From Azonexus fungiphilus (GTDB taxonomy: Bacteria > Pseudomonadota > Gammaproteobacteria > Burkholderiales > Rhodocyclaceae): DNA of 64,000 bases. Position numbers and translations under genes: made by a program. The notes below the pieces were generated by a model. That model saw nothing but the letters and a program-made list of their open reading frames with translations, ran no database searches and had not been told where the DNA came from. The DNA is taken from the NCBI RefSeq assembly GCF_003634965.1, contig NZ_RBXP01000015.1, forward strand, positions 186,001-250,000, read 5' to 3'. Of this stretch, positions 39,941-50,966 are shown one piece after another (position 1 is the first letter of the stretch; each line of letters begins with the position of its first letter).

Positions 39941-41212
39941 TCAAAGAATCATGCCGGCGCCGACGGTGTTGTTGCTGCTCTCGTCGATGACGATGAAGGC
40001 GCCGGTGGCGCGGTTCTCGGCGTAGGGATCGACGAACAGCGGCTGGGCCAGCTTGAAGCTGACTTCGGCGATGTCGTTCATCGCCAGCTTGTCGGCGGCG
40101 ACGTGTTCGAGCGTGTTGACGTCGAGGCGGTGGTCGATGCCGGTCAACTTGGCCTTGGAATCGCGCGTCGTGTGGCGGATCAGGTAGGTGCGGGCGCGGT
40201 CGAGCGGGGCTTCGGCGAGCCAGCAGACGGTGGCGCGGATTTCCTTGACAGCGGCCGGCGCTTCCTCGGTCTTGACGATCATGTCGCCGCGCGAGGTATC
40301 GATCTCGTCGGCGAGCAGCAGCGTCACCGACTGCTCGGTCGAGGCTTCGCCGATGTCGACACCACCCAGTTGCACGGCTTTCACGGTCGACTGCAATCCG
40401 TTGGGCAAAACCGTGACGGCGTCGCCGACCTTGATGCTGCCGGATTCGACGCGGCCCATGAAGCCGCGGTAGTCGTGCAATTCGGGGTTGGCGGAATCCT
40501 GCGGGCGGCAGACGTACTGCACCGGGAAGCGGAACTTCTCGGCGCGCTCGGTATGCGCGGCCGGCACGGCTTCGAGGATTTCCATCAGGGTCGGGCCTTC
40601 GTACCAGTTCAGCGCCTCGCCGCGCTCGACGATCATGTCGCCGTTCAGCGCCGAGAGCGGGATGAAGCGCACGTCGTCGATGCCGACCTTGGCGGCGAAT
40701 TCGAGGTAGTCGGCCTTGATCTTCTCGTAGGTTTCCTGCGAGTAGTCGACCAGGTCCATCTTGTTGATGGCGACGACCAGGTGCGGGATGCCGACCAGCG
40801 AGGCCAGCTTGGAGTGGCGCCGGGTCTGCGTCAGCACGCCCTTGCGCGCATCGATCAGGATGATGGCCAGGTTGGCGGTGGACGCGGCGGTGACCATGTT
40901 GCGGGTGTACTGCTCGTGGCCCGGCGCGTCGGCGATGATGTACTTGCGCGTGCCGGTGGAGAAGTAGCGGTAGGCGACGTCGATGGTGATGCCTTGCTCG
41001 CGCTCGGCTTGCAGGCCGTCAGTGAGCAAGGAGAGGTCGACCGCGCCGAGGCCGCGCTTCTGCGAGGTCTTCTCGATGGCGTTCAGGGTGTCGGCGAGGA
41101 TGGTCTTGGTGTCGAACAGCAGGCGCCCGATCAGGGTGCTCTTGCCGTCGTCGACGCTGCCGCAGGTGAGGAAGCGCAGCAGGCCGTGGTCTTCGACTTG
41201 ATGGGCGGTCAT
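39941..41212 (-). CDS. cysN: Sulfate adenylyltransferase subunit 1 (GTPase)
   Basis: CysN is the GTP-hydrolysing subunit that drives APS formation from ATP and sulfate by CysD in assimilatory sulfate activation. The 423-residue protein is EF-Tu-like, with P-loop GSVDDGKS at residues 18-25, DAPGHEQYTRN and NKMDLVDY. Two beta-barrel domains follow (GYRGFMGRVESGSIKVGD-like region). It has no C-terminal CysC kinase fusion. The start overlaps the cysD stop, and a terminator follows its own stop. Confidence 0.96.
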   Translation of the reverse strand: MTAHQVEDHGLLRFLTCGSVDDGKSTLIGRLLFDTKTILADTLNAIEKTSQKRGLGAVDLSLLTDGLQAEREQGITIDVAYRYFSTGTRKYIIADAPGHEQYTRNMVTAASTANLAIILIDARKGVLTQTRRHSKLASLVGIPHLVVAINKMDLVDYSQETYEKIKADYLEFAAKVGIDDVRFIPLSALNGDMIVERGEALNWYEGPTLMEILEAVPAAHTERAEKFRFPVQYVCRPQDSANPELHDYRGFMGRVESGSIKVGDAVTVLPNGLQSTVKAVQLGGVDIGEASTEQSVTLLLADEIDTSRGDMIVKTEEAPAAVKEIRATVCWLAEAPLDRARTYLIRHTTRDSKAKLTGIDHRLDVNTLEHVAADKLAMNDIAEVSFKLAQPLFVDPYAENRATGAFIVIDESSNNTVGAGMIL

Positions 41213-42141
41213 TAGAAGTAACCCTCTTTCTTGCGTTGTTCCATGGAGGCTTCGCTGGTCTGGTCGTCCAGACGCGTGGCGCCGCGCTCGGTGATGGTGG
41301 TGGTGGCGGTTTCGACGACGATCTTTTCAACCGTGTCGGCGTCCGATTCGACCGGCGCCGTGCAGGAGATGTCGCCGACGGTGCGGAAGCGCACCAGCTT
41401 GTCGATGATCTGCTCGCCGGCCTTCGGCAGGTTGGTCAGCTCGCCGGAAACCAGCGGGACATTGACCGGCACGATGGCGCCCTGGCGGATGACCACCGGG
41501 CGGGTGTGGGCGAAGTAAATGCTCGGCAGTTCCAGCTTCTCGCGCTCGATGTATTGCCAGACGTCCATTTCCGTCCAGTTCGAGATCGGGAAGGCGCGGA
41601 TGTTCTCGCCCTTGTGGCTGCGGGCGTTGTACAGGTTCCACAGTTCCGGACGCTGGTTCTTCGGGTCCCATTGGCCGAACTCGTCGCGGAAGCTCATGAT
41701 GCGTTCCTTGGCGCGGGCCTTTTCCTCGTCGCGGCGGGCGCCGCCGATGCAGGCGTCGAAACCGAATTCCTCGATGGCTTCGAGCAGCGTCACCGACTGG
41801 TGCTTGTTGCGCGATTCGCCTTCGTGCTTGAGGACGACGGTGCCACGCTTCATCGAGTCTTCGACGGAGCGGACGATCAGGCGCTCGCCCAGCTCGGCGG
41901 CGCGCTTGTCGCGGAAGGCGACCACTTCCTGGTAGTTGTGGCCGGTGTCGATGTGCATCAGCGGGAAGGGGAACTTGCCGGGGCGGAAGGCCTTCTCGGC
42001 GATGCGCAGCATGCAGATCGAGTCCTTGCCGCCGGAGAAGAGCAGCACCGGGTTGGCGCACTGGCCGGCCACTTCGCGCATGATGTGGATGGCTTCGGCT
42101 TCGAGCCAGTCGAGGTGGGAGAGTGTCTTGCGTTGGGTCAT
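41212..42141 (-). CDS. cysD: Sulfate adenylyltransferase subunit 2
   Basis: CysD transfers the adenylyl group of ATP to sulfate, giving APS. The 309-residue protein is a PAPS-reductase-type ATP pyrophosphatase with the PP-loop FSGGKDSICMLRIAEKAF, then LMHIDTGHNYQEV, GARRDEEKARAKERIMSFRD and NWTEMDVWQYIEREKL. It forms an operon with cysN. No other sulfate-assimilation genes occur in the window. The upstream 170 bases hold the likely promoter. Confidence 0.97.
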   Translation of the reverse strand: MTQRKTLSHLDWLEAEAIHIMREVAGQCANPVLLFSGGKDSICMLRIAEKAFRPGKFPFPLMHIDTGHNYQEVVAFRDKRAAELGERLIVRSVEDSMKRGTVVLKHEGESRNKHQSVTLLEAIEEFGFDACIGGARRDEEKARAKERIMSFRDEFGQWDPKNQRPELWNLYNARSHKGENIRAFPISNWTEMDVWQYIEREKLELPSIYFAHTRPVVIRQGAIVPVNVPLVSGELTNLPKAGEQIIDKLVRFRTVGDISCTAPVESDADTVEKIVVETATTTITERGATRLDDQTSEASMEQRKKEGYF

Positions 42142-42177
42142 TGCTGGGTAATCCGCAGGGATTGTCGAATGGAGCGC

Positions 42178-42183
42178 ATTGTA
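42178..42183 (-). promoter_or_regulatory. Probable -10 box of cysDN
   Basis: TACAAT on the minus strand (one mismatch to TATAAT) lies 36 bases before the cysD ATG. The hexamer 17 bases upstream (TTAATT) is a poor -35, within an AT-rich stretch at 42190-42240. A weak -35 would suit an activator-dependent promoter, CysB being the usual candidate (inference). Confidence 0.45.
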
Positions 42184-42266
42184 GCAAGCGCCTAATATTC
42201 AATTAAGAACATGAGCGCATCTTGTTATTCTGTTTTTGAATAAAGTGCTCGCGGCAATACCGGCGG

Positions 42267-42306
42267 AAAACCCCCGCCGCCGATCGCTTGGCCGCGGCGG
42301 GGTTTT
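42267..42306 (-). terminator. Terminator of the chemoreceptor gene
   Basis: AAAACCCC at 42267-42274 pairs with GGGGTTTT at 42299-42306. An inner GCCGC/GCGGC stem follows past one bulged base, with a 13-base loop. It begins 3 bases after the minus-strand gene's stop. T runs on both strands make it potentially bidirectional. Confidence 0.8.
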
Positions 42307-42309
42307 GTC

Positions 42310-43959
42310 TCAGGCGACGCGGAAACCGGCGACGAGCCCGGTCAGCCGTTCCGAGAGGCGATGCAGGTCGCTGGTCGACTGGCGGATGCTTTGCGTCGAG
42401 GCGTTGTTCTCCTCGACCATGTTCGAGATCCGTTCCATGCTCTGGGCGATCTCGGTCGAGGCGATCTTCTGTTCGGCGACCGAATCGGTGATCTCGGTGA
42501 CGCCGCTGCGCGAGCGTTCGACGACCTGGCTCGACCCCTGCAGGACGTCCTCGACTTCGCCGGCCAGCGCATTGCTGGCCCGGATCGACGCCTCGCCGGC
42601 GGCGATCGCCGTCTGCACGGCCGACGACTGATCCATGATCGCCCGCGTACGCTGGTCGATCTCGACCGCCGACTTGCCGGATTTCTCGGCCAGCTTGCGG
42701 ACTTCGTCGGCAACCACGGCGAAGCCGCGTCCGGCCTCGCCGGCACGCGCCGCCTCGATCGCGGCGTTGAGCGCGAGCAGGTTGGTCTGGTCGGCGATGT
42801 CGCGGACCTCGCGGGTCATGTCGGTGATTGCCTGGGTGCTGTGTACGAACTGGTCGACGGTGCGGGCGATATCGTCGATGTTTTCCTGGATGCGGCGGAT
42901 CTCGCCGACCAGGTGCGAGACCTTGCGCGTACCGAGCGCGGTCTGGGCGACGCTTTCCTCGGACTGGGCATTGACGTCGCGGGCGGTTTCGGAGACTGAG
43001 GTGATCGCCACCGTCAGCTGCTCGATTGCCGCGGCGCTGCCGCTGACGGCATTGGCCTGGTGCTCGGAGACCTCTGCCAGGACGCCGGAAGTCTGCGCCA
43101 ATTGCTCGGAGGCGCCGGCGACCTCGGCGCTGGCGGCGTTGATTTCGCGGATCAACTGCTGCAGGCGTTCCATCATCGTGTTGAAAGCTTGCGACATGCG
43201 CCCGATTTCGTCCTGGTTGACGATGGCCGCGCGGTGCGTCAGGTCGCCGCTGCCGGCGATGTGGCTCATCGTCGTTTCCAGCCCGGCCAGCGGCCCGATG
43301 ATCGAGCGGATGAAGACCAGGGCCAGCGTCAGCAGGACGATCAGCGCGGCCACCGCGAAGACGCCGAGGCCGAACTTGACCGAGGCATAGACCTCGGCCG
43401 AGCGCTCGCGGTCGCTTGCCTGCAGCTCGAGCGAGATCTTCTGCATTTCGCTGACCAGGTCGTCGATGACCTTGGTCGGCTCGCGGTCGATGCCGCGCAC
43501 CAGCTTGTCGACGGTCGCCGCCGGATCGGCGCTGTTCCGGTCGTACTGGCGCAGCGCTTCGTGGTAGCGCGGCGCCAGCTGGCCGAAGGTGGCGGTCACC
43601 TGCTCGATCTTCAGCCGTTCGGCGACGCCGAGGCCGGCGGCGGTCTGGCCGACCTTGGCCAGTTGCTCGCGGACCTGGGCGGCTTCACCGTCGAAACTCT
43701 TCAGGTGCTTGGCGTAGGCTTCCGGATCCTTGCCGCGGAGCAGCGTGTTCTTCCATTCCTGGACCATGATCTTGAAGCTGACCTGGGCACTGCGGGCGCC
43801 GTCGATGGCGTCGATCATCGCCGCGTTGCGCGTGATCGACTGCTCGAGCTCGTGGTGCAGCTTGGCCGCCTGGCCCAGCGAGAAGAGGCCGACGCCGAGC
43901 AGTGCGAGCACGGCGACGGCAACCAGGATCAACAGTTTGTGTTTGATTTGCAGGTGCAT
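42310..43959 (-). CDS. Methyl-accepting chemotaxis protein
   Basis: A 549-residue transmembrane chemoreceptor. It has TM1 at residues 8-29, a helical periplasmic sensor of about 165 residues, TM2 at 196-218, a HAMP domain ([21 protein letters not shown]) and a long cytoplasmic signalling hairpin. The tip is [20 protein letters not shown] near residues 390-415. No C-terminal CheR/CheB pentapeptide is visible. The ligand is unknown. AAGGAG precedes the ATG by about 8 bases. No che genes are nearby, so this is an orphan receptor. Confidence 0.95.
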   Translation of the reverse strand: MHLQIKHKLLILVAVAVLALLGVGLFSLGQAAKLHHELEQSITRNAAMIDAIDGARSAQVSFKIMVQEWKNTLLRGKDPEAYAKHLKSFDGEAAQVREQLAKVGQTAAGLGVAERLKIEQVTATFGQLAPRYHEALRQYDRNSADPAATVDKLVRGIDREPTKVIDDLVSEMQKISLELQASDRERSAEVYASVKFGLGVFAVAALIVLLTLALVFIRSIIGPLAGLETTMSHIAGSGDLTHRAAIVNQDEIGRMSQAFNTMMERLQQLIREINAASAEVAGASEQLAQTSGVLAEVSEHQANAVSGSAAAIEQLTVAITSVSETARDVNAQSEESVAQTALGTRKVSHLVGEIRRIQENIDDIARTVDQFVHSTQAITDMTREVRDIADQTNLLALNAAIEAARAGEAGRGFAVVADEVRKLAEKSGKSAVEIDQRTRAIMDQSSAVQTAIAAGEASIRASNALAGEVEDVLQGSSQVVERSRSGVTEITDSVAEQKIASTEIAQSMERISNMVEENNASTQSIRQSTSDLHRLSERLTGLVAGFRVA

Positions 43960-44066
43960 CGCAGGACTCCTTGACGAGATCGGTTGGCGGTTGGCTTGTC
44001 GATAATGTTACTTTAGATATTAATTGGAGTTTGGTGATTTTTTGCCCGAAATCGAGGTCGACCGTG

Positions 44067-44948
44067 TCATTCGCCCACGGCGACCAGTACATCGCCCTGC
44101 GCTTCCATCAGGACGTGCGTCGTCGTGCTCCCGAGCAGCAGTTCCTCGACGTAGTGCTGGCCGCGTTTGCCGACGACGATCAGGTCGCAGTCCTGCTCCT
44201 GTTCCTGCTCGACGAGCAGGCGTGCGGCGTCGCCGTGCAGGGCCAGCAGCTGCGTCCCGGCGTCGGGCAGGGCCTCGTCGCGGGCCAGCTGGCGCAGCTT
44301 CTGCATGCCCTCGAGCTGGGCCTGGATGCGGTACTGCTGGATGATCGCCGGGTCCACGTTGGCGTACTGCAACTTGCCCTCGAACGGTAGTTCGACCGCG
44401 TGCACCAGCGTCAGCGCTGCCGTCGGCGCCAGTTCGCGGGCCAGGCGCAGGGCCGCCAGCGCCGCCGGCGAGAAGTCGATGGCGACGAGAACGCGGCGGT
44501 AGCGTTCGTGCGGTGGTTGCTTGACGACCAGTACCGGATGGCGCGTCTTGCGCAACAGGCGCGAGGCGGTCGAGCCCAGCGTCAGCTGGCGCAGGAAGCC
44601 TTCGCCGCGGGCGCCAAGGACGAGCAGGCCGGCGTCGGTTTCGTCGGCGTGGCGGGCGATGGCGTCGATCGGGCGGCCGCTGAGCACGGCACAGTCGGCG
44701 CGGACGCCGTGGCTGCGCTGCGGATCGGCGTCGAGCGCAGCGAGCCGGGCGGCGACGTCGGCGATCAGCGACTGGTCGAGCGAGGGCGCATCGCTGCCGA
44801 GCAGTGCCTGCAGGCCGTCGAAGATGCCGGGAGCGATGGCATGCACCAGGGTCAGCGGGCAGTCGAGTTCGCCGGCCAGGCGATAGGCGCGGTCCACTGC
44901 GTGGCGCGACGGCGCCGACAGGTCGGTGGCGGCGAGCAGGCGTTTCAT
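44067..44948 (-). CDS. Tandem universal stress protein
   Basis: A 293-residue protein of two UspA domains. Domain 1 starts MKRLLAATDLSAPSRHAVDR and has the nucleotide-binding-type GARGEGFLRQLTLGSTASRLL. Domain 2 starts YRRVLVAIDFSPAALAALRLA and has VGKRGQHYVEELLLGSTTTHVL. Both G-x2-G-x9-G(S/T) signatures suggest ATP binding. Its ATG overlaps the mnhG stop by 4 bases, so it is the last gene of the Mrp antiporter operon. No signal peptide is present. Confidence 0.93.
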   Translation of the reverse strand: MKRLLAATDLSAPSRHAVDRAYRLAGELDCPLTLVHAIAPGIFDGLQALLGSDAPSLDQSLIADVAARLAALDADPQRSHGVRADCAVLSGRPIDAIARHADETDAGLLVLGARGEGFLRQLTLGSTASRLLRKTRHPVLVVKQPPHERYRRVLVAIDFSPAALAALRLARELAPTAALTLVHAVELPFEGKLQYANVDPAIIQQYRIQAQLEGMQKLRQLARDEALPDAGTQLLALHGDAARLLVEQEQEQDCDLIVVGKRGQHYVEELLLGSTTTHVLMEAQGDVLVAVGE

Positions 44949-45283
44949 GGCGTTTCTCCCCGGCGGTCGCGGCCGCTTTCGCTGCGGAAGACGGCGGCGC
45001 GCATCAGCAGCATCGTCGTCACCGGCGAGGTGAGCAGCAGGAAGACGGTGATCAGCAGTTCGTGGATCACCGGTCGGCCGGCCACCGCCGACGAGGTCAG
45101 CATCGAGGCGATCAGCACGCAGCCGGCGCCCAGCGTGTTGCCCATGGTCGGCGCGTGGATGCGGGCGTAGAAATGGTTGAAGCGGAGCAGGCCAAGCGCG
45201 CCGACCAGCGCCAGCAGGCCGCCGGCGATCAGCAGCGCGGCGGCCGGCAGGGCGATCCACGGGGAGAGTTCGGCGCCGCTCAT
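44945..45283 (-). CDS. mnhG: Na+/H+ antiporter subunit G (MrpG/MnhG)
   Basis: A small membrane subunit of the multi-subunit Mrp cation/proton antiporter. The 112-residue protein has three hydrophobic helices (LPAAALLIAGGLLALVGALGLLRF, GNTLGAGCVLIASML, ELLITVFLLLTSPVTTMLLMRAA). The family segment GLLRFNHFYARIHAPTMGNTLG is clear. It overlaps mnhF upstream and the stress-protein gene downstream by 4 bases each. Confidence 0.93.
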   Translation of the reverse strand: MSGAELSPWIALPAAALLIAGGLLALVGALGLLRFNHFYARIHAPTMGNTLGAGCVLIASMLTSSAVAGRPVIHELLITVFLLLTSPVTTMLLMRAAVFRSESGRDRRGETP

Positions 45284-45561
45284 GGCTCGATCACCTCGCC
45301 GCGCAGCAGGAACTTGGCCATCGCTGCCGAGCCGACGAAGCCGAACAGCGCGACCAGCAGCGCGATGTCGAAGTAGATCGCCGAGCCGAGCCCGATGCCG
45401 AGCATCAGGATCGACAGCATGCCGTTGATGTAGAGCGTGTCGAGGGCGAGGATGCGGTCCTGCGCCGACGGTCCGCGCAGCAGGCGGAGCAGCGCGCAGA
45501 GCATCGCGGCGGCGAAGCAGGCGAGGGCGAAATGGACCGCCCAGTCGAGCACGGCGTTCAT
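45280..45561 (-). CDS. mnhF: Na+/H+ antiporter subunit F (MrpF/MnhF)
   Basis: A 93-residue three-helix Mrp subunit. It has the family-typical LLRGPSAQDRILALDTLYINGMLSIL and GLGSAIYFDIALLVALFGFVGSAAMAKFLLRG segments. It overlaps mnhE and mnhG by 4 bases at either end, consistent with a strictly coupled operon. Confidence 0.93.
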   Translation of the reverse strand: MNAVLDWAVHFALACFAAAMLCALLRLLRGPSAQDRILALDTLYINGMLSILMLGIGLGSAIYFDIALLVALFGFVGSAAMAKFLLRGEVIEP

Positions 45562-46037
45562 TCGAAGATCTCCATCAGGGGGCGTTCATAGCGTTGCTTG
45601 ATGGTCTGCAGCCAGGCCGCTTCGTCCTGCAGGTCGAGCACGTGCAGGGTGAGCACGTTGTCGGCCGGATCGTGCCCGGCCCAGACCGTGCCCGGCGTTG
45701 CCGTGATGATCACCGCCAGCATCGCCAGGCCGTGCGGGTCGCGCATCTCGAGCGGAATCTGCAGGAAGCCGATCTTCGGCTGCTGGCGCAAGGTGCCGAG
45801 GATGATGCGGCCGACCGCCAGGTTCGAGCGGACGACGTCGCAGAGGACGTGCCAGGACAGTCGCAGGGCGACGCCAAGCCGGTGCGGATGGGCGATCCGC
45901 GGGCGCAGCGCCCGTACCAGCGCGGCGATGCCGAGCGCGAAGGCGGTGCCGAGCAGCCAGTGGTGCAGCGCCAGCGATTCGTTGACGATCAGCCACATCG
46001 CCAGCAGCAGGCTTTCGAGCAGCGGGCGGCGGCTCAT
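45558..46037 (-). CDS. mnhE: Na+/H+ antiporter subunit E (MrpE/MnhE)
   Basis: A 159-residue membrane subunit of the Mrp complex. It has two N-terminal hydrophobic segments and the MrpE signature region (LCDVVRSNLAVGRIILGT, AMLAVIITATPGTVWAGHD, LTLHVLDLQDEAAW). The ATG at 46037 overlaps the mnhD stop by 4 bases; longer frames run back into mnhD and are rejected. Confidence 0.93.
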   Translation of the reverse strand: MSRRPLLESLLLAMWLIVNESLALHHWLLGTAFALGIAALVRALRPRIAHPHRLGVALRLSWHVLCDVVRSNLAVGRIILGTLRQQPKIGFLQIPLEMRDPHGLAMLAVIITATPGTVWAGHDPADNVLTLHVLDLQDEAAWLQTIKQRYERPLMEIFE

Positions 46038-47656
46038 TGGGGGATCTCCGGTGGCGGTGGCTGCGGTACCACCGAGTGGATGTAGGCGCCGATGTCGTAG
46101 AGCGATTGCGAGGCGGCGGCGCAATAGGCCATCGCCGCTTCCGGCAGCAGCGCCAGCCACAGGCAGACGACGAGCAGGGCGGCGACCGGGCCGGCTTCCA
46201 GCCATTGCAGGTGCGGCGATTGCCGCTGCATGTCCCAGAACACCCGGATACCGAGGCGCGACAAGGCAATCAGCCCAGCCAGCCCGGACAGCAGCAGGCC
46301 GGCGATGAACAGCCCGACATGCAGCAGCGGCGCATGCGGCAGCGAGGCCAGCGAGGCGCCGAGCAGGGCGAACTTGCCGACGAAGCCGGAGAACGGCGGC
46401 AGGCCGGTGAGCAGCAGCACGCAGGAAACGAAGGAGAGGCCGAGGAAGGCCATCGCCGCGGGGATGGCGACGCCGACCATTTCGTCGGGGTGCTCGGAAT
46501 CGTGGCGCTTCTCCATGCCGAAGGCCTCGAAGCTGATCGCCAGCAGGTCGGCGCCTTGCTGGCGGTTGCGCTCGGCCATCTCGACCAGCATGAAGAAGGC
46601 GCCGCTACCAAGCACCGAGCTGATCAGGTAGTAGATCGCCGGGCCGGTGAGCAGCGTGCCGGTGAAGCCGAAGGCGGTGAGCAGCGTGCCCGAGGAAACG
46701 ACGACGAGGAAGGCGGCCAGGCGGTCGAGCTTCTGCGCGGCGAGCACGCCGAGGGTGCCGATCGCCATCGTGATCAGGCCGCAGTAGAACAGCCAGGTGC
46801 CGCCGAAGGGTGCCGGGGCGACGCCGCTTTCCTGGAGCAGGACGCCGATGCGCAGCAGCGCATAGACGCCGACCTTGGTCAGGATCGCGAAGATCGCACC
46901 GACCGGCGGCACGGTGTTGCCGTAGGCGGCGGGCAGCCAGAAGTTGAGCGGCCAGGCGCCGGCCTTGACCAGGAAGACGACGCCGAGGATCGCCGCGGCG
47001 ACGTCGAACAGCTGGCGGTCGCCGAGGTTCAGCGCGGCGACGCGCTGCGGCAGTTCGGCCAGGTTGAGGGTGCCGGTGACGCCGTAGATCAGCGCCGCGG
47101 CGATCAGGAAAAACAGCGATGCGAGCAGGTTGACCGCGACATAGTGCAGCCCGGCGCGCACCCGCGGCCCGCCCGAGCCGTGCAGCGCCAGCCCGTAGGA
47201 GGCGGCGAGCATGACCTCGAAGAAGACGAAGAGGTTGAACAGGTCGCCGGTCAGGAAGGTGCCGTTGAGCCCCATCAGCAGGAATTGGAAGAGCGGCAGG
47301 TAATGGACGCCGGCCTTCTCCCAGCGGGCGATCGAATAGACCAGCGCAGCCAGGCCGAGGGTCGCCGTGAGCAGCAGCATCGCCGCCGCCAGCCGGTCGA
47401 CGACGAGGACGATGCCGAAGGGCGCCGCCCAGCCGCCCAGCGCATAGACGCCGATCGAGGTCGGCCAGGTGCTGGCCAGCTGGCCGTCGGCCTGGGCCAG
47501 CAGGGCCAGTGCCACCGTCAGCTGGAACAGCACGGCGAGCAGCGACAGCGCGATGCGCGGCGCGTGCCGGCTGTCGCTCGACAGCAGCAGCAGGGTGCCG
47601 GTCAGCATCGGCACCAGGATCGGCAGGATGGGCAGGTGTTGCAGCCAGTCGCTCAT
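46034..47656 (-). CDS. mnhD: Na+/H+ antiporter subunit D (MrpD/MnhD)
   Basis: A 540-residue proton-translocating subunit homologous to NADH dehydrogenase subunits NuoM/NuoN. It has about 14 hydrophobic helices. The conserved stretch GTFLTGDLFNLFVFFEVMLAASYGL contains the buried glutamate, followed by VFLVKAGAWPLNFWLPAAY with its lysine and LTGLPPFSGFVGKFAL. In the Mrp complex it pairs with MrpA. Overlaps of 4 bases with mnhC and mnhE show operon structure. Confidence 0.95.
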   Translation of the reverse strand: MSDWLQHLPILPILVPMLTGTLLLLSSDSRHAPRIALSLLAVLFQLTVALALLAQADGQLASTWPTSIGVYALGGWAAPFGIVLVVDRLAAAMLLLTATLGLAALVYSIARWEKAGVHYLPLFQFLLMGLNGTFLTGDLFNLFVFFEVMLAASYGLALHGSGGPRVRAGLHYVAVNLLASLFFLIAAALIYGVTGTLNLAELPQRVAALNLGDRQLFDVAAAILGVVFLVKAGAWPLNFWLPAAYGNTVPPVGAIFAILTKVGVYALLRIGVLLQESGVAPAPFGGTWLFYCGLITMAIGTLGVLAAQKLDRLAAFLVVVSSGTLLTAFGFTGTLLTGPAIYYLISSVLGSGAFFMLVEMAERNRQQGADLLAISFEAFGMEKRHDSEHPDEMVGVAIPAAMAFLGLSFVSCVLLLTGLPPFSGFVGKFALLGASLASLPHAPLLHVGLFIAGLLLSGLAGLIALSRLGIRVFWDMQRQSPHLQWLEAGPVAALLVVCLWLALLPEAAMAYCAAASQSLYDIGAYIHSVVPQPPPPEIPQ

Positions 47657-48000
47657 TCGTCCTCCGGCTCGCGGCCGTCGACGTGGTCGGTGCCGTTGAG
47701 GCCGCGCGAGGCGAGCAGCACGACCAGGAACAGCGCCGTCGTCGCGAAGCCGATGACGATCGCCGTCAGCACCAGCGCCTGCGGCAGTGGATCGGTGTAC
47801 AGCGCCGGGTCGCTGCCGAGGCGCGGATCGATCACCGGCGGCGCGCCGTGGCGCAGGCGGCCCATGGCGAAGATGAAGAGGTTGACGGCGTAGGCCAGCA
47901 ACGACAGGCCGATGATCACCTGAAAGGTACGCGGGCGCAGGATCAGGTAGATGCCGGCGCCGGCCATGATGCCGACGGCGAGGGCGAAGATTGCTTCCAT
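47653..48000 (-). CDS. mnhC: Na+/H+ antiporter subunit C (MrpC/MnhC)
   Basis: A 115-residue, three-helix subunit related to NuoK. It shows MAGAGIYLILRPRTFQVIIGLSLLAYAVNLFIF and DPLPQALVLTAIVIGFATTALFLVVLL, both characteristic of MrpC. It begins one base after the mnhA stop and overlaps mnhD by 4 bases. Confidence 0.94.
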   Translation of the reverse strand: MEAIFALAVGIMAGAGIYLILRPRTFQVIIGLSLLAYAVNLFIFAMGRLRHGAPPVIDPRLGSDPALYTDPLPQALVLTAIVIGFATTALFLVVLLASRGLNGTDHVDGREPEDE

Positions 48001-48001
48001 C

Positions 48002-50881
<2,880 letters not shown>

Positions 50882-50966
50882 GCACCCGAGTTTAACCGAC
50901 GCTGTCGGGAAATATTCAGCTTGCGCCGGGAATTGTTTACGACTTTTTTACACGGAAATCGCCAGA
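50882..50966. promoter_or_regulatory. Divergent regulatory region between Mrp and Trk operons
   Basis: These 85 bases separate two divergent cation-transport operons and are AT-richer than their surroundings (for example ATTGTTTACGACTTTTTTAC at 50931-50950). Promoters for both directions must lie here or in the gene ends. I see TAAACT on the minus strand near 50896-50891 but no convincing full promoter on either strand. Confidence 0.4.

Noticed and set aside
43960..44066. Possible sigma-28 promoter upstream of the chemoreceptor (TAAAG followed by ATCGACAA)
   Set aside because: The spacing between the two parts is far too short for the TAAAGTTT-N11-GCCGATAA pattern.
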